Below are positions 1-10,555 of a stretch of DNA of 64,000 bases, in pieces; position 1 is the stretch's first letter, and every line of letters starts with the position of its first letter. A program made the position numbers and the translations under genes. Below the pieces are notes generated by a model, which did no database searches, was not told where the DNA came from, and worked only from the letters and a program-made list of their open reading frames with translations. Source of the DNA: Gloeophyllum trabeum ATCC 11539 (lineage: Eukaryota > Basidiomycota > Agaricomycetes > Gloeophyllales > Gloeophyllaceae); assembly GCF_000344685.1 (NCBI RefSeq), contig NW_006920414.1, positions 2,198,400 to 2,262,399 on the forward strand. The letters run 5' to 3'.

Positions 1-1199
1 TGTTTCTCTTTACCTTTGCACTTGCTGGGAGGCGACATCCCCTTCATCGGAAATTCCGCCGGTCGACGTTTTTCTTTCTTCTGGCTGCTCCGCGGAGGAG
101 ACATTCCATCGATAGGGCAGGACTTTGCCTTCTGAGTTACCTTACCCTTACCCTTACCCTTCGCCTTGACCTTCCTCTTCATATCCGTCGTGTAATCTGA
201 GTCGTCGGCGTCGTCTGTATCGGACTCAGATGAGCTTTGGACCTGTCGCTTGGCAGCTCCGAAAGCTGCTTTAGGTTTGGGTCGATTTCCCTTGCTCTCA
301 GCTTCTCTTGAAGCCTGACTCGGCGCGGTAACCGTCCTGGCCTTGCGTGTACGGGCCCTACCAGCGGTCGAATCCTCGGCAGACTCGGGCTCTGAGCGCG
401 CCGCAGAGCCCTTAACCCCGCTATATGCGGGCGTCGGCATGGGTCGAGACCCCTTGCCCTTCCCCTGCGATGGTGGCGATGGTTGCTCATGAGGACCGGG
501 AGAGTTCCTTCGTGAGGAGCGCGAATTTGGGCGGTTAGCGGTATGAGTACCGAGGACATCCTTCGCCGCAACTGACCTGGCCCTGGTCATCCCAAGCGGC
601 GGCCCACCAACGATTCTTTCTTCTTTGGCTTTCGGCTGGTTCTCGTCCGGTGAGGATCCTGAACCCTTGGTCGAAGTGGATGGGCCCGCGTTATTCGGGG
701 ATTGGCTGGTTGGATTGAAGGGTGCAGCAGCAGACTTCTGAGAATTACTGGCAGAAGAGGTCTTGGTACCCTGGCTGGCTTTAGGTGTGGCGGAAGAATC
801 CCCCGAGGTCTTCTTCTTGAAACGTAGATTTGTGAGTTTCGGCTGCCTCAGATATTCAGGAACATCCTCGCCCTCGCCAACTAAGGGTTCGCGCCGCTCG
901 CTCGTCTCGTCATCCGAGCCCCTATTAGAAGAAGAGAATAGATCCATTTCGTCTGGACTGTCATCGTCACCCGAGGAGACTCGCTCTTTTCCCTTCTTCG
1001 GTGCACCCCTCCCGTTTGACTTTGTACTCTTTGCTGATTTAGATTTCTGGCTATGCGATCGCCCAAAAGTGCTCCCGAGGTCCTCGAATGCGCGACCCTT
1101 GACATGAGTGGATTCTGGGGGCGGCTGCGACAGCCGCATGAAGGGCGCGCTCGCCAGCGTATGGCCAGAGCTACTTATTTTCCTTTGCAGATTTTCCAT
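1..1199 (-). CDS. Partial basic, disordered protein, probably nuclear (3' end beyond window)
   Basis: An open minus-strand frame runs without a stop from an ATG at 1199 off the left edge (399+ codons). I do not recognise a family. The product is rich in Ser, Pro, Lys and Arg. It has an acidic patch (residues about 60-85), a short ordered-looking segment E-Y-L-R-Q-P-K-L-T-N-L-R-F-K-K-K, a Ser/Asp patch SSSESDTDDADDSD, and then K-G repeats. The motif G-M-S-P-P occurs twice near the visible end, each followed by a Lys-rich run. This composition suggests a nuclear or chromatin-associated protein; that is inference. The frame also stays open upstream to an ATG at 1421, which would add 74 residues including a hydrophobic stretch, so the start is uncertain. 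No intron is needed in the visible part. Confidence 0.6.
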   Translation of the reverse strand, partial: MENLQRKISSSGHTLASAPFMRLSQPPPESTHVKGRAFEDLGSTFGRSHSQKSKSAKSTKSNGRGAPKKGKERVSSGDDDSPDEMDLFSSSNRGSDDETSERREPLVGEGEDVPEYLRQPKLTNLRFKKKTSGDSSATPKASQGTKTSSASNSQKSAAAPFNPTSQSPNNAGPSTSTKGSGSSPDENQPKAKEERIVGGPPLGMTRARSVAAKDVLGTHTANRPNSRSSRRNSPGPHEQPSPPSQGKGKGSRPMPTPAYSGVKGSAARSEPESAEDSTAGRARTRKARTVTAPSQASREAESKGNRPKPKAAFGAAKRQVQSSSESDTDDADDSDYTTDMKRKVKAKGKGKGKVTQKAKSCPIDGMSPPRSSQKKEKRRPAEFPMKGMSPPSKCKGKEK

Positions 1200-1594
1200 A
1201 ACGACAAGCAAGTAGAGGACGAGGCTTGCATAGAGTGAGACGCGCAAGATGGCCGGGAAACGCGACCGTAATTGCGTCGCGGTGCAGAAGCGTGAGTGAC
1301 GGCTGTGTGTGACCGCGACGCGTCCAGTGATTCTGACCACGTGAACTCCCGCTTTTGGATTTGTGGCGGAATGTGACTGCAATGAGCGTCCGTCGCTGAA
1401 GTCGAACTGAAGGACCAACATAGTTCACCAGCATAGCAGTACAGTTGAGAAATTCTTATGGAATACAACGTGAATGATTGACTACAAGAATATTGCGGGT
1501 AAAGTGCAATGCATGTGAGACGGGAATAAAATTTATCGGCCAGTCCAGCGAAAGCCGATAAACACTTGGCAAAGCTCTGCGTCTATTCGACGCC
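1200..1594. other. Intergenic spacer between two minus-strand genes
   Basis: This lies upstream of the partial gene and downstream of the RING gene. The only structure seen is the open frame continuing from the partial gene up to an ATG at 1421. No RNA gene or repeat was recognised. Confidence 0.5.
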
Positions 1595-3457
1595 CTAGTC
1601 CTCGTCGTCGTCACTCTGGATCCAGGCTTCCGTGTCCGTGGTATCATACTCCTCCACTTCCTCCTCGGGGACCAGCCGCCACGCCTCGAACGTCTGTGTC
1701 CTGTGGTCATGGCGGACCCTCCACCTATCCGGCCTCTCGACAATATCACTCTCCACATGTTGCATGAACACCTCGCCCAGGATATCGTTCTCGTGTAGGT
1801 TGATGTTCCACCCCAGATACACCGTGTTCTCGCCGCCGTCGAGCATGGCGGTGATGCCCTGCTCGTGCGAGTACTGCATCTGGTACATCTCGATCATGCC
1901 GAGCGTAGCGCCGCGCCGGAGGAGCGAGAGTGTCTCGTCGTCAAGGTCGTCCCAGAGGCCGAAGCCATCGTCGAGGTTGAGGTATACCGTCGGGGGAGCC
2001 CAGCGCGGTTCGATGTACGACCCCTCGTAGGCCTCTTCGTCGCTCTCCGTGCCGTATCCGGGCAGCGCGGCCCACATGTCGCCCGCGTCGAACCCATCGT
2101 CCTCGCTGTCTTCATCCTCAAGGTCGTCATCTTCCGCGTCATCGAACATATCCTCGTCGTCCAGCTCTTCCTGGGTAGGGAAGATGCCCGCCCAGGGGTC
2201 AGCTTCGGGCGGCGGGCTCGGCCTATTCGCTTGCGACGGCGGCAGCTTGGACTTGGCGACGGCGGATGCGATAGCCTTGAGGATGAACAGCGGGACCGGT
2301 CTCTGGCGCACGGAGGCGCGGCATGAGGGGCAGGATTTGTGCCGGAATAAGATATAGTCGGGGTCGTCGTCGTCGTACATGTCATCCTCGTGGGGAGGAG
2401 CAGAGCGGAACCAATTCTGTAGGCATCCTTGACAAAAAATATGCCCACATGGGGATACACTAGAGGGGAGGTTCATACACCATGCGCGGAAGACGGGGAG
2501 ACGGCGTACACAAAGGGCTGGACGAGGTACTCAAGGCATATCTGACATTGCAAATTGTTTTCGATGATGGATAGAAGCTTGAAAGGACGATTAAATAGGT
2601 CATCAAGGAGGACAACGTGATAAAAGCACCTCTTCTGACTTCTTGGACTTGGATTTGAGCTTCTCCATCTGTTGTCCTTGTTCCTTCTTCGACTGTAATA
2701 GAAAACGTTAATGGAGAGACCAGATGTTAGCAGTGGAACCTGGCACCTTATTCGCAGCGGTCAGCTCTTGCTTCGTTTCCTCGATAGCCTGGTTTCCATT
2801 AAAATCGATAGCACGCGTGTGTCACGGACACGGACTCACCTTGGTCTGCTTCCCTATAGTCTTCTTCATCGTGTGTATTTGCTATATGCGCCGTTCTGCT
2901 AACTGTCGCAGCCACAACGCGGAGTCACTCACCTTCTTCAATGCCTCATTCTCAGCCTTCAGTCGAGCAAACTCAGCAGCTGCTAATGGCCCGGTGAACC
3001 CAGTTTGCCCAGGCCCCTCATCCTCAGTTAACGTGGCTGCAGCAGAACGCGCCGGTGAGACCCCCTTAGAGCGCCGTGGTGAATCCCTGGACACCGATCT
3101 CTCCCTCTTGGAGCTCTTTGCCTGAGCTGTTCCTTGTCGATGCCCGCTAGCGTTCTCCGGACGCGACTGAGACTTGGCACTATGCTTCGATCTATTCTTC
3201 CTGCCACGGTCGACGGGCGTCTCGTCAGTATTACTGGCTTGGGGACTGGACGCAGGGATGGAGGACCACATTGCGAACAGAGCTTTCTTCTTCTTCTTTC
3301 CATTCTCCGTCGATGCGACCGCGTTCTGCGCGGTAGGCCTTGGCTCGGGCGAATGAGACTTGCGTCGGCGAGACGTTGATGCCTGCATCACTGTTGCTGT
3401 GGTCCTCGACCGATTGCTGCCTCCTGGGCGACGAGTGGGAATTTGCGAAGTACTCAT
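1595..3457 (-). CDS. Coiled-coil plus C3HC4 RING-finger protein, probable E3 ubiquitin ligase
   Basis: Six exons on the minus strand, read as 3457-2933, 2881-2840, 2788-2747, 2692-2630, 2577-2510 and 2459-1595, give about 534 residues. The first four junctions are phase 0. Residues 1-160 are basic and Ser/Arg-rich, residues about 160-225 form a Lys/Glu heptad-like coiled coil, and the RING follows: C-Q-I-C-L-E, then P-C-G-H-I-F-C-Q-G-C and C-P-S-C. The fifth intron (2509-2460) cuts the RING between its first and second cysteine pairs. After the RING the protein is strongly acidic (long Asp/Glu runs) and ends in a conserved-looking globular part with several Trp residues. RING proteins of this type usually act as E3 ligases; the substrate is unknown. 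The fourth intron has a weak donor (GTGCTT) and is the least certain junction. It shares a 368-bp divergent promoter with the Doa10 gene. Confidence 0.8.
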
Positions 3458-3825
3458 CGTGGATTTAAGTCGCGCTTCGTTGAAATTACGGTTCTAAGCG
3501 TCGTCGACAAGCCACCCTCACAGAACAATGCCGGTGAGTCGTGAGCAGCACCGAATTGGAATGTGGCAAGGCTCGGTCACGCGCTAAGCGTGAGCCGAGT
3601 ATGTAGACTCCTTCCCAGTTTTCTTGTCGGTGGCTGCCGAGCGCGTGAGAGCTGGCGCTGCTTTAGGATCACCCTCCCGTCATCTCCTTTGGTCATCTCG
3701 TACATTGCTTCCTGCATCGCTGCAGCGCTCGGTTATTGTCGTACGCGCTTTCCTAGCCCTCTTTCTCCTCTTGACACTCTTTCTTTCGCCTGTTACCGAC
3801 TGGCTCCAACGACGATATCCGGTAG
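3458..3825. promoter_or_regulatory. Divergent promoter region between RING gene and DOA10
   Basis: The two genes start at 3457 (minus) and 3826 (plus), so these 368 bp must hold both promoters. CT-rich stretches run toward the plus-strand start (about 3740-3800). No clear TATA box was seen. Confidence 0.5.
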
Positions 3826-6800
3826 ATGCACGAAGAGCAAGATACGTGCCGGATATGCAGCGCGCCAGCCGAACCCGACCAGCCATTATTCCACCCCTGC
3901 AAATGCTCGGGGACGATACGCTACATCCACCAAGACTGCCTAACGACGTGGCTCGCACATAGCAAAAAGAAGACGTGCGATGTGTGCAAGCACCCGTACT
4001 CGTTCCAGAAGGTGTACGCGCCGGACATGCCGGAGCGACTGCCACCGCTGCTCGTGCTCAGGCGGCTCGCGCAGCAGGCGTTCTGGGGATTCTTATTCTG
4101 CGTACGTGCAGTGTTGGTAGCTATTGTGTGGCTCGTCATCCTACCCTGGGTGACTCTGTGGACATGGCGGATGTACTTTGCTATGGGAGAATCCACGGCA
4201 TGGTGGATAGCCGACCGCCCAAGACCGCCTTCAAGCTATGCCTCAACCATATTCGACCGCTTTACTACCATTGATCGAAACGAGACCGCGCATTCTCTCA
4301 ACGGTACGTCTATCTCGGAGCTGATGGCCCACCCGACCTGGCGCAACCTCTCGGCAGACATCTTCACCGGGCAGATCATTGCCTGCCTGATCGTACTTGT
4401 CTTCGTGGCCGTCTTCCTGCTCCGGGAATGGATAGTTCAGAACGCGCGACCCGGCGTGCTTGAGGAAGAGGACGTACACGTACCGCTGCCCGAGCAACCG
4501 GCACCCGCGGTGGATCCTCCGGTGCCTGCTATTGAGCCTCTCCCGGCAGAGGAGCCGCCAGAAGCAATTCTCCGATACGCGCAAGTGATGCCTAGCGGCC
4601 CTGCCTTCAACGTGGACACGGACACCGAGGACGACGACGACAGCCTCGAGCACGGGCGGGCGTCTGGGAAGCGGCTGCACAGGAGCGAGGGGAATGTTGC
4701 GAGGGCACGGGTGAGACACAGTCGCCGTAAGCGGGCCATGAAGCGACCCAGCACCTTTGTGGACGACGATTCGGACCAGGAAGATGAACCACCTGCACCT
4801 CGATTCCGCCATCCACATCCCGAACGTTTGTATGCCCGCGGATTGCCCAATAGAGAGGACAGGCCGGTTGTGCGCCCGAAGAGAATATTTGAACAGTCTC
4901 CACAGGGTCCTCCTCCCAGCGCGCCGTTTACATTCTCCATGCCGATCGACAAGGGTGCTATGATTCCTCGGAGTGCGTCCGAGCCCTCTCTCGAAACCCG
5001 CGGTGCTCGACCTTTTACGCTTCACCGTACCCTTGCGCCGACGTTTAGGTCGGAGGGTGCTGCCTCTCGCCCTCCGCGCCAAGACGATGACGATTCTCCA
5101 GAGCCAATCAAGTCAGAAGTTGAGACGCACGCTCTCGATACCCACGAGGATCTTATGCAGGGCGTGCAGTCGTTTATGCTGGGGCATGATGTCCCTCGAG
5201 ACTTCCTATCTAGGTTAGACTCCTACGTGCCAGTAGCGGGCCCTTCCTCCGCTGCAGAGACAAGAGGAAACACTGATTCCACGACAGTCATGGGCAATCC
5301 CGAACCAGCATCAGCAGCATCCTCAGAGTCGTGGATCGACGTCTCGTCGCCCACCCCATTCTCGTTTGCACCTCCGAATGCTGCGGCGGCGAGTCGCATG
5401 TTCGCGTCCAGCCCCGCGACGCCCCTGCCGTACCCCTTGACTTCGAGCCCTGGGGCAGGACCAAGTACACCGCGCCGGCCGCCACTACCGAGCGTCACCC
5501 TGTCGCCGGCGAACGGCGGTCGTGCGTCACCTCGGCTAGTCCCTCCCAGTCAGAAAGCCACTCCTCTCACTTCCCCTAGTCTAGCAACGTATCGCGCCCC
5601 TGAGGAGTTCGAGCAGGGATCTTCTCAGCTTATTGGCGGGTACTTCGACCCGCAGATGCTGGAGCCGGAGAAGACGTTGGACGAGGACGAGATAGTGACC
5701 GAGGAAGAACACGAACATTACTTCCGGCTGCCGGAGGAAGAGCAGCGGGACGTGCAACACGAGGATGGGGAGCACGACCATGACCATGATGAGCATGAAC
5801 ACGACTTCACCCCTCCTCCCTCGAATGTGGAGTCTGATGAGGAAGAGGTAGATGGGGGCTTGGTCAGGGTGGACGTTCTGGATCCGGCGCGTAGAGATCA
5901 TCACCGTGAGGAAAGGCAGGAGGCGGCGCAGCAGCCTGAAGCTCCCCCGCAACCCCAGGCGGCGCCTCCGCAAGGCGTTGACCCGAATGACTTACCTGAA
6001 GGCGATGCACAAGATGACATGGACGGCGCGATGGAAGGTGGGTGAGGACTACGCACTATTGCAGCAACATGGACTAATAGCCTCAATTAGCCATCGGAAT
6101 GCGTGGTCCGGTATACGGCGTACTTCAGAACGCCGCGCTTATGATCTTCATACTCGATACTACGATTGGCCTCGGTGTTTGGATACCGTTTACTATCGGG
6201 AAGTCCACCGCACTGCTTTGTGTACGTTAGGTTCGCGCTATCCCGATTCCGCTGCTTACTGACGTTCTATGGCAGATGGACTTGCGAAGGCTCATTCATA
6301 TCATTCATTCGCCGATCCGTGCTATGCGTCTTATCACCGATCCCGTTGTCGATCTCTCCTTATTCGTGTTAGCTAAATGGGTTGTGTCGCCGATCCTCAG
6401 CATCGTGAGTGTGGTGGCTCAGATTGGTTCGTGCTCCGTACTAAGCACAAATCTCTAGATCGATGGAAACCAATACTTGAAATATGGCACTTCTATGGTA
6501 TTTCATAAAGGCTTCCGTAAGTAATAGAATCGTTGACTCATCCTTTACAGTTGAGCGGCCTGGCGCAAAACGCAAAGGCAACCAACACTACGACGGTTTC
6601 CAGCCCTAGCGTACCTGCGCTCACTTACGCTGCGATCGACCGATTATTGGAGTCGAACTCCGCGGTCGTGCGTGCCGCCGAGCCATACTTCGCTGCGTTC
6701 GGGCTGTGGGTACGGGAGACAGCAGCCAAATTCCAGGACACATGGGTTCGTCTAGCAATGGGAGACGGCATACCCGAGAGGGTCTTTGCAGTCGGGCTAG

Positions 6801-8941
6801 GCTACATAGTTATTGGAGTATACTATACGCTCTACTTGAATGTTCTCAGCTCGGGGAGCGCACAAAGTGCTGGGCGAGCAATCCGTGGGGTGGTCCGCCA
6901 GCAGCTGCTCATTGTGAAGGTACGCCGGAGTGCACTCTTATTTAGAGTCTTAACTCAGCTCCCTTCCAGATGGCCAGCTTCATCACCATCGAGTTAGTCA
7001 TCTTCCCTCTGGGATGCGGCCTGGTGCTGGATTTGTGTACCATCTGGCTGTTTCCCGAGGCTACTCTGCAGACACGCGCTATGTTCTTCCGTTCAGCGCC
7101 TGTGACAGCGACATTTTACCATTGGGTCGTCGGCACCATGTTCATGTGAGCCCTACACCTTGCAAGTGTGTCTCCTTTCTGTCTCACCAGATTTCTTCAG
7201 GTATCAATTTGCCGTGTTGCTGGCTGGATGCAGAAGCATCATGCGTCCGGGTGCTATGTGGTTTATCAAGGACCCACAGGACCAGAACTACCACCCTATC
7301 CGCGATATCTTGGAAAGGCCATCCTTCACTCAGTTACGAAAGCTCTTCGTTAGTGCTGTTATGTATGCAGTCGTCATTGCCTTTGGCGTTGCCACGGTTT
7401 CCGCGTTGGTTCTCGTTGCAAGCAAGTCCACCCTCCCGTTAAGATGGAGGATCCGGTGAGTAGTCCAGTCCGTGCCGGATACGGTTGCATCAGCTGATGC
7501 TATTATTTAATCAGACAACCATTGTCGGACGTTCCAATAGATCTTCTGTTTCTGCATATCGTGCTTCCGTACACCATGGATTACTTCCGTCCAAACAAGG
7601 CGCTCGGAAAAGCTGCGAACGCGGGATGGAAGTATGCTGCAGCTAGGTTGCGATTGACGTCTTACATGTTCGGGGAACGCGTCCCTAGCGAAGAATACAC
7701 CCCGAAGAACCGCTTTGGTCTACAGGGCCTGACGAAGATGGAGGTGGTTGAGGAAGGCATTCGCGACGGACATTTTAGGCGCGTCCCTGCAGATGATAAT
7801 ATTGCCCTGCCGAGAGAAATGAGGGCTACGGCGGAAGTCACTGAACATGGTGAACCCGCCAATGAGGAGGCTGCCCGTCTGATCAAAGTGCAAAATGAGG
7901 AAGCTCAGAAGGCCAAGAGGAATCCCAAGACAGATTACACCATCGTATACATCCCGCCCAATTTCCGGACTCGCATACTCACCTTCATCTTCGTGGCTTG
8001 GTTAGCGGTATGCGCGGGTGTCGCTGCCGTGTTCATTGTACCGATCCAGCTGGGGAGATTGTTCTTCGGCGTTTTCATCGAACGGGAAGTCCACGACGGG
8101 TATAGCTTCTTGTTTGGGTTCTACCTCTTATGGGGCTGCTACCTCGTGGGTTACGCAGTGGACAGGCTAGACAAGCGTAGGCAAAGGAGAGGCGGCGAAG
8201 AGCCACGAGCTGAATGGCCGCTCTATCTGCTGAAGCGTACGTTGCTCTGGCTCTCGAAGATCGCATACATGGTCTTCACTCTGGGGATTGTCTTGCCTAT
8301 CTTGATCGCGCTTGTGTTCGAGTTCTATCTGATCCTACCTTTCCGGTACACTGTGGATCCTGCCTTCGTGCCCCGGATCCGTCTGGTAGATATGTGGGCA
8401 CTCGGGCTTGTATACGCGAAGATCGCCATCCGGGCGCAGAGAGCGCATCCGCCAGATCATCGCTTCTTCGCAGGATTCGCCAATGTAAGTCTTTCCCTAT
8501 CCGTTTCCTTGCAATTATGCTGAGTTCGTGAATAACCAGATTACTCGCAACGGATGGACCCATCCTGACCCCGTCAAGGCCACCAAGGAAGTCATTGCCC
8601 CTCTCACAGGAGCGCTACTGGCAGCACTTTTGTGCCCCATCGGGGTAGACTGGCTATGCAGACGGTTGCTCAGCCTGCCATTGGACAACCGCTTCCTTTG
8701 TGAGTGTTCCATTATCATGAGCAGTGCAAGAAGCTGACTCGGTGACATAGTCATGCACGTCTATCCAGGCATCTTCGGCGTGATCGGGTTGTCCCGTCTT
8801 GCTAACAACGCTTGGGTTGCGCTGTCTGCATGGTCGCAGACGATCAGGGATAAAGAATTTTTGGTCGAGATGCGACTGCAAAATATGGAGCCTGAATCAC
8901 CGGCACAATCGACTCCTACACCAGAACCGACGAGTAGTTGA
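3826..8941 (+). CDS. SSM4: Doa10/SSM4 (MARCH6-type) ER membrane E3 ubiquitin ligase
   Basis: Ten exons (3826-6037, 6091-6221, 6276-6404, 6459-6497, 6551-6919, 6970-7145, 7201-7455, 7515-8484, 8540-8699, 8751-8941) encode about 1543 residues. The N-terminus is a RING-CH (C4HC3) finger with C8, C11, C25, C27, H35, C38, C51 and C54. It is followed by two membrane segments (about 86-113 and 184-205), a long disordered acidic/Pro region, and then many further membrane segments. The region after exon 1 contains the family hallmark I-G-M-R-G-P-V-Y with L-D-T-T-I-G and I-P-F-T-I-G-K. Doa10 is the ERAD ligase for cytosolic and membrane degrons at the ER and inner nuclear membrane. The start is the ATG just before the RING, as in the family. 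All junctions keep frame; exon 4 (39 nt) is the least certain. Yeast Doa10 is about 1319 residues; the extra length is the low-complexity insert. Confidence 0.95.
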
Positions 8942-9117
8942 TGATTGGAGGGAATAATCATAATACACCTACATGTACCGCTGCTCGCATACTAGCATTG
9001 TAACTTTGGACTACATAATTTATTCAGAATCTAATCGTGTTACGAGTCCTCATCGTACATCTACAACTTTCCTGGACCGCAGGATCTTCAGAGGCTGCTG
9101 GCCTGCTGGGTACGTAC

Positions 9118-10203
9118 TCATATAGACAGCTTTTCGGTTTGATCCACTAATGAATTCTCCGACTTCACGACTTCCTGTGCCTGCTCAGATTGTAAAGGCT
9201 GCACTGCAAGTGCGTCCGGGTTTCCTCCAGTCATTCCCTCGACCGTGACTGCAGCCTCCTCCTGTAGCTTATCGTATTCCGGATCCGGGCTATCCCACTC
9301 CGGCAAGGGAACTCGATTCTTGCCCTCGATGCGTTCCACTTTCTTGAAGAAAGATGGTTCCAAGTACCCTTTCGCATTCCCTGGGGTCAAGACGACGCCG
9401 TTTTCGGACAGGAAGAACTCGATCCCGGCATCGATCGCTTTCTGTACGTTGATGTAGATGAGGATTTGTGAAGACCTGCGCATGCCTGAGTGAAATAACA
9501 GGTCGATTCAAGGTTTTCCGTGCAATGAAGCCTTGCCTACCGCTGAGGACACCGGATCCAGGGACGCCCTGTGCGAGGTGAATATGGTTTCGTCTCATCT
9601 TCGATAATCCCTTCTGAGCTATCGGTATGCACTGTCAGTGTGAACGAGAGAACCTCGTAAACATGTCCAACCTATCAGCGACCATGCTTCAAGAGTCGTT
9701 CCATGCACAGCGATACCGGTGGGTATGTCCCATGCCGACGTAATGCGCTTCATATCAACTGCCACTGTCTGAAGAATTCATCTGAGAAATGTGCGAAATG
9801 TATCGGTAATGGGGCATATTAACCTTGATGGAGTGACCCTGGTTCGCTCGTATCCACCATACCTCTTCGTTCGTCGGGGACTTGGGATCCGGTTCCTTCA
9901 CCATCTTGTATCTCTGTTTGTCATTGTTCTTCACAATATTTTCTACCGTCTCGAAATCCACGCCCTGGAATTTCTTCGAGGCTAGCTAGGACAGCGGAGT
10001 CTATCATTTCTAGGATGAACGGAGGATATGATTGCAAAGCTCACGATGTCGGATACTCTTACATAGCCGTCAGGACGCATCTCAATCTTCTCGGACTGTG
10101 CACCGTGTCTGAGAATCCACGACAACGTCTTGCTGACTCGGATTTCGGGTGAGTCTCTGGGATTGCCTCTCATCCTGCCGCCCTTCTTGGATGATCCCTC
10201 CAT
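9118..10203 (-). CDS. TPT1: tRNA 2'-phosphotransferase (KptA/Tpt1 family)
   Basis: Five exons on the minus strand (10203-10045, 9985-9824, 9768-9672, 9618-9541, 9485-9118) give 287 residues. Family signatures appear in order: V-S-K-T-L-S-W-I-L-R-H-G-A (the Arg-His pair binds and activates NAD+), D-G-Y-V-R-V-S-D, W-W-I-R-A-N-Q-G-H-S, A-V-H-G-T-T, and M-R-R-N-H-I-H-L-A. The enzyme transfers the 2'-phosphate left at the splice junction by tRNA ligase to NAD+, the last step of tRNA splicing; this fits the intron-bearing tRNA gene at 33889. An upstream in-frame extension to 10485 exists but looks non-coding, and the ATG at 10203 gives a family-like N-terminus. The C-terminal 70 residues are acidic and variable. 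It is divergent from TUL1, with 352 bp between the start codons. Confidence 0.93.
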
Positions 10204-10555
10204 GTCAAACTCGCGAGATTTGAGGGACAAGCGGAAATCAGCCAGAGAATAGAAGATGGGCCCGCCTGGCCTTGAGAAATGCTTGAGGTAAGGGAGGCTA
10301 CAACGCATACACTGAAGCAGTGGCAGCCACAGTGATCGAAGATTATCCGACAGATATTTTGGCTTGATTTGGAAACTGACCTGCCATCCTGGGTTCCCCC
10401 ATTGTCGCTGCCACAGCACCCCGCCACCGAGAGGCGAGAGCGCGTGCCAGTTACGTTCGACGAACCGCTGTCCTTCACACAGCACACAGTCTGGTATTCC
10501 TTGAGCGAGAAGTCAACGTAACAATCTGTACTTTCCTCGACTATCCTCCCAATTC
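10204..10555. promoter_or_regulatory. Divergent promoter region between TPT1 and TUL1
   Basis: A 352-bp interval separates the start codons of two divergent genes. An open minus-strand frame crosses most of it but has no family-like content. No discrete binding site was recognised. Confidence 0.4.

Noticed and set aside
143..165. ACCCTT repeats resembling telomere sequence
   Set aside because: They are in frame and encode the K-G-K-G tail of the left-edge protein.
9982..10485. N-terminal extension of TPT1 in frame up to 10485
   Set aside because: The added residues are unlike the family, and the ATG at 10203 gives a normal N-terminus.
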